This document shows, piece after piece, positions 1-8,957 of a stretch of 64,000 nt of DNA. The stretch's first letter is position 1. The number at the start of each line of letters is the position of its first letter. The notes beneath the pieces were generated by a model, which worked only from the letters and a program-made list of their open reading frames with translations, did not search any database and had not been told where the DNA came from. The position numbers and the translations under genes were made by a program. Origin of the DNA: JALYUS01 sp038231255 (GTDB lineage Bacteria; Chloroflexota; Chloroflexia; Thermomicrobiales; JALYUS01); contig JBBRLR010000015.1 of assembly GCA_038231255.1 (NCBI GenBank), positions 5,436 through 69,435 of the forward strand. Direction: 5' to 3'.

Positions 1-7
1 CATTGCT

Positions 8-56
8 CCCCCTCTCCATCGCACTGGCTCCGTACGAGAGGGGGCTGGGGGTGAGG
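8..56. repeat. Dispersed palindromic repeat, family A
   Basis: The arms CCCCCTCTC (8-16) and GAGAGGGGG (36-44) pair perfectly and are followed by CTGGGGGTGAGG. The same layout recurs between genes throughout the window, for example at 46799-46860. This copy lies just beyond the 3' end of the RraA-like gene. It is probably a REP-like or miniature element; no function is shown. Confidence 0.6.
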
Positions 57-60
57 TTCG

Positions 61-813
61 TTACCGATGGTACGCCTGCCCCGTCTCGCGCTCGTATGCC
101 GCCGCGTTCTCGTCGTTCGGCGGGTAGTAGTCATGGACGGAACCGCCCGCCTCGACCTTGCCGCGAATCCAGATTTCCTGCCGCTCCTTCGCCGGGCCGT
201 GCGCCGCGACATGCTCCGCCAGGTCGAGCGGCATCGCCAGCACGCCCTCGTCGTCGGCGAGGATGATGTCGCCGGGGATCAGGTAGACGCCCGCCATGTT
301 GCACGGCACGTCGTAGTCCACCGCCACCACATCCCGCCCGCTCGCCGACGGGTGCGCGTGCCCGGCGAAGACCGGCAAACCGACGCCCTTCAAATATGGC
401 GTGTCGCGCACCGCGCCGTTGATCACCGCCGCCAGCGTGCCGCGATACTTGAGGCGCGTCGCGAGGATGTCGCCGATGATCCCCGCCGTCGGCACGCCGA
501 GCGCGTCTACGCAGAAGACATCGCCCGGCTCGATGGACTCGATCAGGGCGATCTCGGCGGAGGTGCGCCGCTTCGCCGGGTCGTGCGGCCCTTCGACGCC
601 CCGCCGCATCAGGTAGCGGCAGGTCCGCGCCCGCCCAACCAGCCGTTTGCCCAAACCCAGCGATTCGAGCGGCAGCAGCCCCTGCATATACGTATTGCGC
701 CACCCTTGCTGCACGAGCAGTTGGCAGGCGGACGCCGTGCTCACCGATGCGAGATCGTCGCGAATCGCGTCGAGACGCGCCGACTCTTCGTTGCCCCAAA
801 CCAACCCAGCCAT
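61..813 (-). CDS. RraA-like / HMG-CHA aldolase family protein
   Basis: The 250-aa protein has the RraA/dimethylmenaquinone-methyltransferase fold signature: an ALIESIEPGDVFCVDA segment, then GIIGDILATRLKYRGTLAAVINGAVRD containing the G-x-x-x-D-x(20)-R-D type divalent-metal and pyruvate-binding residues. Members either regulate RNase E or, more often outside enterobacteria, cleave 4-hydroxy-4-methyl-2-oxoglutarate-like acids. The start at 813 is chosen because GGGAGGAG lies 7 bases upstream; a longer frame to 831 would begin inside that site. It is divergent from a binding-protein gene and lies in a sugar-acid neighbourhood, which favours an aldolase role. That specific substrate is inference. 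Confidence 0.8.
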   Translation of the reverse strand: MAGLVWGNEESARLDAIRDDLASVSTASACQLLVQQGWRNTYMQGLLPLESLGLGKRLVGRARTCRYLMRRGVEGPHDPAKRRTSAEIALIESIEPGDVFCVDALGVPTAGIIGDILATRLKYRGTLAAVINGAVRDTPYLKGVGLPVFAGHAHPSASGRDVVAVDYDVPCNMAGVYLIPGDIILADDEGVLAMPLDLAEHVAAHGPAKERQEIWIRGKVEAGGSVHDYYPPNDENAAAYERETGQAYHR

Positions 814-924
814 CGCGGAATCTCCTCCCATTCGGACTGCCCAACCAACGACGCTGCCGATTGTAGCGCACCACCCGCGAGAACATACGTCCGCGCAACT
901 CCACTCACTGCATAGCGTTTTCGC

Positions 925-953
925 TTGACAAAACAGGATGCGAATGGTAGCGT
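925..953 (+). promoter_or_regulatory. Sigma70-type promoter of the first binding-protein gene
   Basis: TTGACA at 925-930 and TAGCGT at 948-953 are separated by exactly 17 bases and preceded by CGC. The same CGCTTGACA-N17-TAGCGT arrangement occurs on the minus strand at 62002-62030, and CGCTTGACA-N17-TACGTT at 2826. The leader to the ATG at 1140 is about 180 bases. Apart from this promoter I see nothing else in the 814-1139 divergent spacer. Confidence 0.65.
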
Positions 954-1139
954 AACCATACTTTCTGGTAAGGAAAAACGTTGTCGCTCGTTCTGCCTTT
1001 TGGGACTTTTGCGCAAGCCTTCAGTCCTCGCAACATCACAAGTGTCGTCGCGTGGTTGCGCGCATTGCTCAGGACGAGCGCATGTTGACCCACAAGGAGT
1101 ATCGGGCATGTCGAGTATCGGTATGAGAAGGAGCGGGTA

Positions 1140-2735
1140 ATGGCGAGTCACACACTACAGGACTCCAACCTGACACGGCGCGGTTTCCTCGGTGGCATTG
1201 CGGCGAGCGCGGCGACGGCCATCCTCGCCGCGTGCGGTGGCAGCACGGCGACCGATACGCCGAAACCCGCCGCTACAACGGGAGCGGCACCAACCACTGC
1301 TTCTGCGGCAGCAACCGCAGCACCAGCAGTCGCGACGAAACCGGCGGGCAGCGCGGCAGCGGCGGGCACGACCGCCCCGAGCGGCAGCGCGGCGGCGGGT
1401 GGCACGACAACCGCTGCCTCGACCGGCTCGGTAAACGCTATCGCGCCACCTGCGTCGGGCGCGTTCAAGGGGCAGACGATCTCAGCGCTCGCCCGTCAGG
1501 AGTACTTCAAGGGCACCGAACAGGTGATTGACCAGGCGGTGGCAGACTTCGGCAAGCTGACCGGTGCGACGATTGACTACAACCATCAGAACGTCGACAC
1601 AGGCGAGACTGTCACCAAGCAGGACGCGGCAGTCAAGTCCGGTAATGCGCCCGTGCTGTTCTACGGCGCCGGATATGCCCCGCAGTGGTACCAGTTCGGC
1701 GATCTCCTCGACGTGACTGATGTCGTCAACCAACTCCAGGACGCCTACGGCCCCGCCGAGGACGCCTTTAAGACCGAGCTCGTCATTGACAACAAATGGT
1801 ACGGCATCCCCTACTCCACGCAGGTGACCGGCACCTTCGCACGCAAGGACTGGCTCGCGGAAAAAGGGATCAAGCCGGAGGAGATCAAGACTTTCGAGAA
1901 CATGCGCGACATCGCCCTTGCCATCACCGATCCGGCCAAGAACCGCTACGGCTGGGGCATGACCACCAACCGCAGCGGCGATGGCAATTTTCAGGTGGAG
2001 AGCATCCTTTGGGCGTACGGCGGCGCAATCAACAGCAACGACGGGCAGAAGGTGACCTTCAACTCGCCCGAGACGATCGCGGCGATCACCTTCCTCGCCG
2101 ACATTCACACCAACCCGAAGTACAAGAACATGCTGCCGCCCGGCGTCGAGGGGTGGACGGACCCGTCGAACAACGAGGCGTGGCTGGCGGGGACGCTCGG
2201 CATCACCCAGAACGGCTACACGCTCTACGCGCAGTCCAAGGCGCAGAGTAACCCGGTCTACGACAAGACCGTAGTTCTGGCCGGTGTGACCGGCCCGGGC
2301 ACGGATCAGATCATCACGGTGCCGGGCTACTTCTACTTCACGCTCTTCAAGAACGGAAAGAACCCGGAGGTAGCGAAGGAGATGGTGAAGTACCTGATCG
2401 CCCCCAGCTCATTTACGAATGTCTCCAAGCCGTCCAACGGCCTGAATATGCCGGCGTACAAGAAGGTGTGGGATGCCGATCCCTTCTACACGAACGGCGA
2501 TCCTTCCTTCCCGGCGCTGCGCCAGCTGATCGAGGCGAAATTGCCAATCAAAAGCAAGACGGGCTTCGCCTTCCCGCAGATTATCAGCCCAGGGTATAGC
2601 GCGGTGAAAAGTCAGTATGTCCTCTCCGACATGATGGGCGACATTATCCAAAAGGGCACGAAGGTACCGGACGCGGTGAAGGCGGCGCACGACCGGATGG
2701 TGCAACTCTTCGAGCAACTCGGCATCAAACAGTAA
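1140..2735 (+). CDS. ABC transporter sugar-type substrate-binding lipoprotein (copy 1)
   Basis: This 531-aa extracytoplasmic solute-binding protein of family 1 (MalE/UgpB type) should capture a carbohydrate for ABC import. The N-terminus carries twin arginines (residues 13-14, TRRGFLGG), a hydrophobic stretch and the lipobox ILAAC with Cys32, followed by a Gly/Thr/Ala/Pro linker to about residue 105. AAGGAG six bases before the ATG fixes the start. It is followed by a paralogue in the same orientation and one in the opposite orientation, all sharing the blocks NRYGWGMTTN-like and PGVEGWTDPSNNEAWLAG. Its own promoter (925-953) and terminator (2757-2789) suggest a monocistronic unit. The substrate is unknown. 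Confidence 0.9.
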   Translation: MASHTLQDSNLTRRGFLGGIAASAATAILAACGGSTATDTPKPAATTGAAPTTASAAATAAPAVATKPAGSAAAAGTTAPSGSAAAGGTTTAASTGSVNAIAPPASGAFKGQTISALARQEYFKGTEQVIDQAVADFGKLTGATIDYNHQNVDTGETVTKQDAAVKSGNAPVLFYGAGYAPQWYQFGDLLDVTDVVNQLQDAYGPAEDAFKTELVIDNKWYGIPYSTQVTGTFARKDWLAEKGIKPEEIKTFENMRDIALAITDPAKNRYGWGMTTNRSGDGNFQVESILWAYGGAINSNDGQKVTFNSPETIAAITFLADIHTNPKYKNMLPPGVEGWTDPSNNEAWLAGTLGITQNGYTLYAQSKAQSNPVYDKTVVLAGVTGPGTDQIITVPGYFYFTLFKNGKNPEVAKEMVKYLIAPSSFTNVSKPSNGLNMPAYKKVWDADPFYTNGDPSFPALRQLIEAKLPIKSKTGFAFPQIISPGYSAVKSQYVLSDMMGDIIQKGTKVPDAVKAAHDRMVQLFEQLGIKQ

Positions 2736-2756
2736 CGGCGAGTAACGCATGACGAG

Positions 2757-2789
2757 AAGAGTGCCGGAAGAAATTTCCGGCACTCTTTT
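2757..2789 (+). terminator. Rho-independent terminator
   Basis: A 12-bp perfect stem (AGAGTGCCGGAA at 2758-2769 with TTCCGGCACTCT at 2775-2786), a five-base loop and a T run follow the stop codon at 2735. Confidence 0.9.
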
Positions 2790-2825
2790 GCGTACGCACA
2801 ATCAGGAGCCCGTCTCTGTTTCCGC

Positions 2826-2854
2826 TTGACAATATGGTTCATTGGGTGTACGTT
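2826..2854 (+). promoter_or_regulatory. Promoter of the second binding-protein gene
   Basis: TTGACA at 2826-2831 and TACGTT at 2849-2854 with a 17-base spacer, again preceded by CGC as at 925. The transcript leader would be about 130 bases and contains a GGGCGA/TCGCCC hairpin near 2940-2960. Confidence 0.6.
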
Positions 2855-2989
2855 CCTTGCGATTTCCGCGTGCGCTCGGCAACGGCACAGAAGTATGTGT
2901 CGCGTTCCACTTGTTCCGAGTGCGCGTCAGTGTGGGATGGGCGAAGCCTTGTATCGCCCACGAGACGTGGATAGTGAGGGAAGAAAACG

Positions 2990-4627
2990 ATGGACGACGG
3001 GCACTCGCGGTTTTCTCGGCTTTCGCGGCGCGGTTTCCTCGGTGGCATCGCGGCGAGCGCAGCGGCGGCGATCCTCGCGGCCTGCGGCGGCAGCACGGCG
3101 ACCGATACGCCGAAGCCTGCTGGCACAACCGGCGCGGCGACGACCGCCGGTGGGGCAGCGACTACTGCCCCCGCTGTGGCGACCGCACCAGCAGGTAGCG
3201 CGGCAGCGGCGACTCGCCCCGCCGGCAGTGCAGTAACCGGCGCAGCGGGCACCAGCGCACCGACCGTCGGTACCGCCGCCGCCAGCGGGTCGGCAGTGGC
3301 GGGCGGCACGACAACCGTCGCTGGGACGATCCCGCCGCCCGCCGCCGACAAGTTCAAGGGCCAGACGCTCAACATGATCTCCCGCAACGAGTACTTCAAG
3401 TCCTCGGAGCAGGCATTGGACGCCTCGCTGCAAGACTGGGCAAAACAACTCGGCATCAAGGTCAACAACGACCGCATCAATGTTGACAACGGCGACTTCG
3501 CTACCAAGGTGGACGCCGCGGTGAAGGTGGGCAACCCGCCCGACCTCGTCTACGTGGACCGCTTCCTTTCCCAGTTCGTCCAACTCGGCGACCTGACGGA
3601 CATGGGCGATGTCGTCGCGCAAGCGGAAAAAACCTATGGCCCAATCGAGGACGGCAGCAAGATCAACCTCCAGATTGACGGCAAGTGGTGGTGCCTCCCC
3701 TACTTCGCAAACGCCAGCGGCTGGTTCCTGCGCAAAGACTGGCTCGCCGAGAAGAACATCAAACCGACCGACATCAAGACGTTCGAGCAGTTGCGCGATG
3801 CCGCCCTCGCCATCACCGATCCAGCCAAGAACCGCTTCGGCTGGGGCATGACGACGAACACCGGCGGCGACGGCACCGCGACGGTCACGTCCGTCGTCTA
3901 TGCGTACGGCGGCGCGGTGATCAGCAATGACGGCAAGAAAGTCGTTTTCAACTCCCCGGAAACGGTGGCGGCCGTCACATTCCTCGCGGACATCTACACG
4001 AACGCCAAGTACAAGAATATGCTGCCCCCCGGCGTCAACGGCTGGACCGATCCCTCGAACAACGAGGCGTGGCTGGCCGGCACCGTTGGCATCACGCAGA
4101 ATGCCTACACGCTCTACGCCAAATCGTTCGCCGACAAGAACCCCGTTTTCGACCAGACCGCAATCGCACCCGGATTCGTCGGCCCTGCCACCGAGCAGGT
4201 GATTGCCACGCCGGGTTCGGGCTATCTCGCCGTCCCGAAGGGCGCGAAGAACGCCGAACTGGCGAAAGCGACGGCGCTCTACCTCGCCGGTGGCCCCGCC
4301 TTCCTCAATCTCGCCAAGCCGTCGCTCGGCCTGATTATGCCGACCTACAAGAATCTCTGGAATGCCGACCCCTTCTACAATACCGGCGACTCATCCTTCC
4401 CCGCACTGCGGCAAATCATCCAGGGGAAATTGCCGATCACGACGAAGACCGGCTACGCCTTCCCGCAGTCGCCCAGCCCGATCTATGCGCAGGGCGTTGA
4501 TGGGCAGCATATCCTCAACGACATGATGGGCAGCATCATCCAGAAGGGGACCAAGCCCGCCGACGCGGTCAAGACCGCCCACGATCAACTCGTCGCGGCG
4601 GCGGTCCAACTCGGCCTGCCCCAGTAA
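2990..4627 (+). CDS. ABC transporter sugar-type substrate-binding lipoprotein (copy 2)
   Basis: This 545-aa paralogue of the 1140-2735 protein has the same Tat signal (LSRRGFLGG, Arg13-Arg14), the lipobox ILAAC with Cys32 and an extended Ala/Thr/Gly-rich linker. The mature family-1 binding domain shares long identical blocks with copies 1 and 3 (PPGVNGWTDPSNNEAWLAG, NRFGWGMTTN). GAGGG lies upstream of the ATG. It is a tandem duplicate with its own promoter and a strong downstream hairpin shared with the convergent copy 3. Divergence in the pocket region suggests a related but different ligand; that is inference. Confidence 0.9.
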   Translation: MDDGHSRFSRLSRRGFLGGIAASAAAAILAACGGSTATDTPKPAGTTGAATTAGGAATTAPAVATAPAGSAAAATRPAGSAVTGAAGTSAPTVGTAAASGSAVAGGTTTVAGTIPPPAADKFKGQTLNMISRNEYFKSSEQALDASLQDWAKQLGIKVNNDRINVDNGDFATKVDAAVKVGNPPDLVYVDRFLSQFVQLGDLTDMGDVVAQAEKTYGPIEDGSKINLQIDGKWWCLPYFANASGWFLRKDWLAEKNIKPTDIKTFEQLRDAALAITDPAKNRFGWGMTTNTGGDGTATVTSVVYAYGGAVISNDGKKVVFNSPETVAAVTFLADIYTNAKYKNMLPPGVNGWTDPSNNEAWLAGTVGITQNAYTLYAKSFADKNPVFDQTAIAPGFVGPATEQVIATPGSGYLAVPKGAKNAELAKATALYLAGGPAFLNLAKPSLGLIMPTYKNLWNADPFYNTGDSSFPALRQIIQGKLPITTKTGYAFPQSPSPIYAQGVDGQHILNDMMGSIIQKGTKPADAVKTAHDQLVAAAVQLGLPQ

Positions 4628-4645
4628 CCGATCACCGACAGACAA

Positions 4646-4679
4646 AAAGAGGGGCGGCCCGCGCGGGTCGCCCCTCTTT
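4646..4679. terminator. Bidirectional terminator between convergent binding-protein genes
   Basis: The stem AAAGAGGGGCG (4646-4656) pairs with CGCCCCTCTTT (4669-4679). A-rich and T-rich flanks on both sides suit termination in both directions. A second smaller hairpin, ACAGCGA/TCGCTGT at 4714-4734, sits over the stop of the minus-strand gene. Confidence 0.85.
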
Positions 4680-4733
4680 CATTTTCCAGATCGGGTTGTA
4701 GGGGCGTTTACCTACAGCGAATCGCCCTCGCTG

Positions 4734-6383
4734 TTATTGCGGGAGTCCGAGCTGGTTGAATGCCGCCACGATGCGGTCGCTCGCCTGCTTCACCGCGTCG
4801 GCGGGCTTGACGCCTTTTTGGATCACTTGGCCCATCATGTCGGTGAGGATGTAGCTGTTGTACGCCTGTTGCCACGCGGGGCTGGGCGTCTGCGGGAAGT
4901 GCAGGCCCGTCTTCGTCGCGATCGGGAGCGGCTGCTCGACGACGGCGCGCGAAGCGGTGAAGACGGGATCGCCGTTCAGATAGTACGGGTCCGACTCCCA
5001 GACCTTCTTGTACGCGGGCAGGATAAGGCCGTTCGCGGGCTTCACCATGTTGACGAGCGCCGGCCCGCCGACGAGATACTTGGCGAGCGCTTTCGCCAGA
5101 TCCGGGCTTTTCGCGCCCTTGAAGATCACGAAATAGGAGTAGTTCCCGAAGGAGAGCGGACGGTCAGCCGAGGTGCCGATGACGCCGGGGAAGACGACCG
5201 TGTTGTCGTACACCGGGTTCTTGGTCGCCTTGGATTGTGCGTATAGCGAGAACTGGTTGGTCGTGATGCCGATCACGCCCGCCAGCCACGCCTCGTTGTT
5301 GCCGGTGTCATTCCAACTCTGCACGCCGGGCGGGAGCATGTTCTTGTACTTCGGGTTCGTGTAGATGTCCCCGAGGAAGGTGACAGCCGCCACCGTCTCC
5401 GGCGAATTGAAGATCGCCTTCTTGCCGTCGTCGCTCGCGCCCGCGCCGCCGTAGGCGTTGATGACACTCTGGATCAGGCCGTTGCCGTCGCCGCTCTGGT
5501 TGACCGTCATGCCCCAGCCGTAGCGGTTTTTGGACGGATCGGAAATCTCCAGCGCGACATCGCGCAGGTTCTCGTAGGTTTTGACGTCCGCGATCTTGAT
5601 GTTCTTTTCCGCGAGCCAGTCCTTGCGCGCGAAGTAGCCAGCCCCCTGCGTGGAGTACGGTATGCCGTAATACTTGCCACCGACGGAGGCGTTGATGCGC
5701 ACATTGTCTTCTGGCGCGCCGTACGCGTCCGCGATCTGGCCGACCACATCGGAGACATCCACGATGTCTCCGAGTTGGTACAACTCCGGCACGAAGCGGT
5801 CGAAATAGGCCATATCGGGGCCGTTGCCCGCCTTGACCGCCGCGTCCATCTTCTGGACAACCTGGCCGGTGTCCTCATTGATGCGGTTATTCTCGATCTT
5901 CGCGCCGGTCAGTTGGGCGAATTTCTGCACCTCCCCATCGAAGGCGCCCTCGACTTCCTTGAAATACTCCTGCCGGGCGATCACCTGCAACGATTGGCCC
6001 TTGAACTGCGTCGCTGATGGTGTGGGAATCAGGGTGAACCCGCCGGACGACGCGGCGGACGCTGTGCCGCCGGCTACCGTGCCGCTCGTCGCGCTGCCAG
6101 CGACCGTCGTGCTGCTGGCGGCGGTCCCACTCGTGGACGCGGTCGTGGCCGCAGTGCTCGCCGCCGTGCTCGAAACCGCCGATCCGGTCGTCGCCGGGCG
6201 CGTCGCGACGGCTGCGCCGGTCGTCCCGCTCGCCGTGGTCGCCGACGTGGCGGGCGCGCTGGTCGCCGTCGAACTCGAGCCGCCGCACGCGGCGAGGATC
6301 GCCGCCCCCGCGCTCGCCGCGATGCCGCCGAGGAATCCCCGCCGCGACAGGCGCGACGATCGCCAACTGTTACCACTGACCAT
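4734..6383 (-). CDS. ABC transporter sugar-type substrate-binding lipoprotein (copy 3)
   Basis: The third paralogue has 549 aa. Twin arginines (14-15, SRRGFLGG) and the lipobox Cys33 are followed by an unusually long Ser/Thr/Ala linker of about 95 residues, then a family-1 solute-binding domain. GAGGAG six bases upstream of the ATG at 6383 fixes the start; upstream in-frame codons are unsupported. The gene is divergent from the fused permease gene at 6682, so the two may be co-regulated from the shared 298-bp spacer. This makes copy 3 the likeliest direct partner of that permease, which is inference from position. Confidence 0.88.
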   Translation of the reverse strand: MVSGNSWRSSRLSRRGFLGGIAASAGAAILAACGGSSSTATSAPATSATTASGTTGAAVATRPATTGSAVSSTAASTAATTASTSGTAASSTTVAGSATSGTVAGGTASAASSGGFTLIPTPSATQFKGQSLQVIARQEYFKEVEGAFDGEVQKFAQLTGAKIENNRINEDTGQVVQKMDAAVKAGNGPDMAYFDRFVPELYQLGDIVDVSDVVGQIADAYGAPEDNVRINASVGGKYYGIPYSTQGAGYFARKDWLAEKNIKIADVKTYENLRDVALEISDPSKNRYGWGMTVNQSGDGNGLIQSVINAYGGAGASDDGKKAIFNSPETVAAVTFLGDIYTNPKYKNMLPPGVQSWNDTGNNEAWLAGVIGITTNQFSLYAQSKATKNPVYDNTVVFPGVIGTSADRPLSFGNYSYFVIFKGAKSPDLAKALAKYLVGGPALVNMVKPANGLILPAYKKVWESDPYYLNGDPVFTASRAVVEQPLPIATKTGLHFPQTPSPAWQQAYNSYILTDMMGQVIQKGVKPADAVKQASDRIVAAFNQLGLPQ

Positions 6384-6468
6384 CTGTTGCTCCTCGCGAT
6401 CATTCCATGACACAACCGCGCCTCTGCCGAGGCGGCGCCACACGACGGGCACGCCTTTCTCTGCATAA

Positions 6469-6477
6469 ATAATAGCA
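6469..6477 (-). promoter_or_regulatory. Extended -10 promoter for copy 3
   Basis: On the minus strand TGC-TATTAT (6477 to 6469) is an extended -10 element about 85 bases before the start at 6383. No good -35 is visible, as is common with extended -10 promoters. Confidence 0.45.
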
Positions 6478-6588
6478 CTCCGGTGAGGAGACGCCCATCT
6501 CGATCAACCGCCCCCGGTGCGATTCTTGCCCCGAACGCCGACGCCTTGCAATTTCGGAATATCCGCCACATCTCTTGCGCGGGAACTG

Positions 6589-6597
6589 TGCTATACT
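6589..6597 (+). promoter_or_regulatory. Extended -10 promoter for the fused permease
   Basis: TGC-TATACT at 6589-6597 is an extended -10 element 85 bases before the ATG at 6682. It faces away from the minus-strand promoter at 6469-6477. The identical nonamer appears before the sigma-factor gene at 57804-57812. Confidence 0.55.
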
Positions 6598-6681
6598 CAC
6601 AAAAGCACCCTATTTGAGATGGGACCGAACGTAGCCGGTTGGCGCGGATTCCCCGCCCATACGCAACGAAGCAGGGAAAAA

Positions 6682-8733
6682 ATGGCACAGACGACGCGAC
6701 AGCAATCACTTGCCGCCCCCGTTACCGCGCCGCGCACAACCTCATGGGTGCGCAGAGCCTTCGGCCCGGACTGGGCCGTCGCACTGCCGTTTATCTTACC
6801 GCTTATCCTTTTGCTCGCCGGGCTGATCGCGGTTCCCTTCTTCGACGCGATCCGCCTCAGCTTCACGACGCGGCAACTGACGAACGCGACGCACTATGTC
6901 GGGCTGCAAAACTACAAAGACCTGCTCAACGACAAGTTTTTCAAGGACGCGGTCAAGAATACGGTCATCTTCACCACCTATTCGGAAATCTTCAAGGTTG
7001 CCGCCGGGTTGATCGCCGCGATGCTGCTGCACAACCTGAGGCGCGGCCGTTCTATCCTCACCGGCCTTGTGCTGTTGCCGTGGATCGTCCCGACGGTCGT
7101 GACGGCGCTGGCGTGGCGTTCGATCTTCGATCCGATCTTCGGTGGCCTGAACAAGGCGCTCATCTACTCGCACCTCGGCAACGTCCTGATCAGCCTGCAT
7201 CTCGTGGATCGCATCCCCGCCTCGTGGCTCGGGCAGCAGGACCTCGCGATGCCGTCCGTGATCCTCGTCAATGTCTGGAAGGGCATCCCGTTCTTCACGC
7301 TCAACCTGCTCGCCGGCCTGAAGGCGATTGACAGCGATCTCTACGAGGCCGCCTCCGTGGACGGCGCGAGTTCGTGGAAGAAATTCACCAATGTCACCCT
7401 GCCGGGCCTGCGCTACGTCCTGCTCGTCACAACGTTGCTTTCCACGATCTGGACGTTCAACTCGTTCGATGTGATCTATCTGCTTACCGGTGGCGGGCCG
7501 GGCGGCTCGACGCGACCGTTCGTCGTCTTCGCCTACGAGAAAGCAATCCAGGGTTTGCAGTTTGGCCCCGGTGCGGCGGTCGCGCTGATGATGGTGCCGA
7601 TCCTTGCCGTCTTCATCTTCTTCCTCGCCCGCTACATGCGCCGCTCCGATCAGCAGGTGCAGGAGACCGCGCTCGACCGATTTACTGAGCGCTACGGCAA
7701 GATACTCCTGTACGTCGGTATCGTGCTCTTCGCGGTCATGCTGTACGCGATGAACAGCGGCATGTTCATCCGCGCATTCCTGATGGTCGCTATCCTCCTC
7801 GGACTTGGGTTGGGTTTCGGCTATCTGAGCGCGTACCTGTCCGACCTCGGTGAGGCGCGCAATCGGGCCAGCGGCAAAGTGCGCACGAAGACGATGAAGG
7901 AGCGCCCGAATGTTCTCGGTCGGTTGCCGGCGTGGATCGCCCTCGCGCTCGTCCTTTTCTTCGTCCTCGCGCCCTTCTACTGGATGATCATCACCGCCTT
8001 CAAGTCCGAGTTGCAGGTGACATCGCAGCAGGGCAATGTCTTCTGGCCGCATCCGTGGACCTTCGCCCAGTTCCAGAAACTGACGAGCGAGCATCCGTTC
8101 TGGACGTGGTTCCGCAACTCCGCGATTGTCGCGGTCTGCGCGACGGTCGTTTCGGTGACCTTCGCGGCCCTGGCCGGGTATGCGCTCGCGCGGCTCCGCT
8201 TCCGCGGCGCGCAAGGGCTGACCGGCATCGTGTTGCTCACCTATCTCGTGCCGAGCGCTTTGCTCTTCATCCCGCTCTACCAGATTCTCAGCCGGTTGCA
8301 CCTCATCAACACGCTTGGTTCGCTGATTATCACCTATCCGACCTTCGCGCTCCCCTTCGCGACGTGGCTCCTGATGGGCTACTTCCGCGGCATCCCGGAA
8401 GAACTGGAGAACGCCGCGATGATTGACGGCGCGACCCGCTTCCAGGCATTCCGGCGCATCACGCTCCCGCTCGCGACGCCCGCACTGCTCGCGGTGGCGC
8501 TCTTCACTTTCACAAACTCGTTCAACGAGTTTCTGCTCGCTTTCGTCTTCATCACGAAGCAGAGTCTACAAACCCTGCCGGTCGGCCTCCAGTCCATGAT
8601 CTTCGGCGACATCTACCCCTACGGGCAGTTGATGGCGGGTGCGCTCCTGATGGCGATCCCGGTTGTCGTCATCTACTCCTACGGGCAGAAGTTCCTCGTC
8701 GAGGGCCTGACGGCAGGCAGCGTCAAGGGATAA
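6682..8733 (+). CDS. Single-chain fusion of two sugar ABC transporter permeases (MalF-like + MalG-like)
   Basis: This 683-aa inner-membrane protein contains both halves of a sugar importer channel. Residues 30-320 are a MalF/UgpA-type permease with the EAA loop EAASVDGASSWKKF near 221. A central stretch has two extra hydrophobic helices (about 335-390). From about 415 a MalG/UgpE-type permease follows, with its EAA loop ENAAMIDGATRFQAF near 575. These halves are normally separate genes, so this is a true fusion with no internal stop. The ATG at 6682 is downstream of the extended -10 promoter. No ATP-binding subunit is encoded nearby, so a shared MsmX-like ATPase elsewhere is inferred. Confidence 0.9.
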   Translation: MAQTTRQQSLAAPVTAPRTTSWVRRAFGPDWAVALPFILPLILLLAGLIAVPFFDAIRLSFTTRQLTNATHYVGLQNYKDLLNDKFFKDAVKNTVIFTTYSEIFKVAAGLIAAMLLHNLRRGRSILTGLVLLPWIVPTVVTALAWRSIFDPIFGGLNKALIYSHLGNVLISLHLVDRIPASWLGQQDLAMPSVILVNVWKGIPFFTLNLLAGLKAIDSDLYEAASVDGASSWKKFTNVTLPGLRYVLLVTTLLSTIWTFNSFDVIYLLTGGGPGGSTRPFVVFAYEKAIQGLQFGPGAAVALMMVPILAVFIFFLARYMRRSDQQVQETALDRFTERYGKILLYVGIVLFAVMLYAMNSGMFIRAFLMVAILLGLGLGFGYLSAYLSDLGEARNRASGKVRTKTMKERPNVLGRLPAWIALALVLFFVLAPFYWMIITAFKSELQVTSQQGNVFWPHPWTFAQFQKLTSEHPFWTWFRNSAIVAVCATVVSVTFAALAGYALARLRFRGAQGLTGIVLLTYLVPSALLFIPLYQILSRLHLINTLGSLIITYPTFALPFATWLLMGYFRGIPEELENAAMIDGATRFQAFRRITLPLATPALLAVALFTFTNSFNEFLLAFVFITKQSLQTLPVGLQSMIFGDIYPYGQLMAGALLMAIPVVVIYSYGQKFLVEGLTAGSVKG

Positions 8734-8762
8734 ACGGTTTCACACAGCGCGCAAAGCGCGGC

Positions 8763-8797
8763 AAACGGGGGCGGACGGTAGCGTTCGCCCCCGTTTT
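8763..8797 (+). terminator. Terminator after the fused permease
   Basis: AAACGGGGGCG (8763-8773) pairs with CGCCCCCGTTT (8786-8796); the stem extends inward by three more pairs and is followed by a T run. Confidence 0.8.
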
Positions 8798-8815
8798 GCG
8801 CGATAGTGCGGGAAA

Positions 8816-8952
8816 CTTCACCCCGGCCCCCTCTCCTTTGCCCCAGGCAATGGAGAGGAGGAGGAAGAGGGGGAGACGTAAAGACGTAGGGGCGCATCGC
8901 ATGCGCCCTCCGGTTCCCCTTCCCGTTTCGGGAGGAGGTCAGGGGGTTAGGA
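8816..8952. repeat. Composite intergenic repeat (families A and C)
   Basis: A family A half (CACCCCGGCCCCCTCTCC then GGAGAGG) is followed by a family C hairpin, GGGCGCAT-CGC-ATGCGCCC at 8890-8908, and a family B end reading GGGGGTTAGG. That last tract sits six bases before the ATG at 8958 and is the only Shine-Dalgarno-like sequence there. Confidence 0.65.
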
Positions 8953-8957
8953 CAATC

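Noticed and set aside
6796..8301. Long minus-strand reading frame of about 500 codons opposite the permease gene
   Set aside because: Its translation is Arg/Asp/Glu-rich shadow sequence without homology signs, and the plus strand encodes a clear ABC permease.
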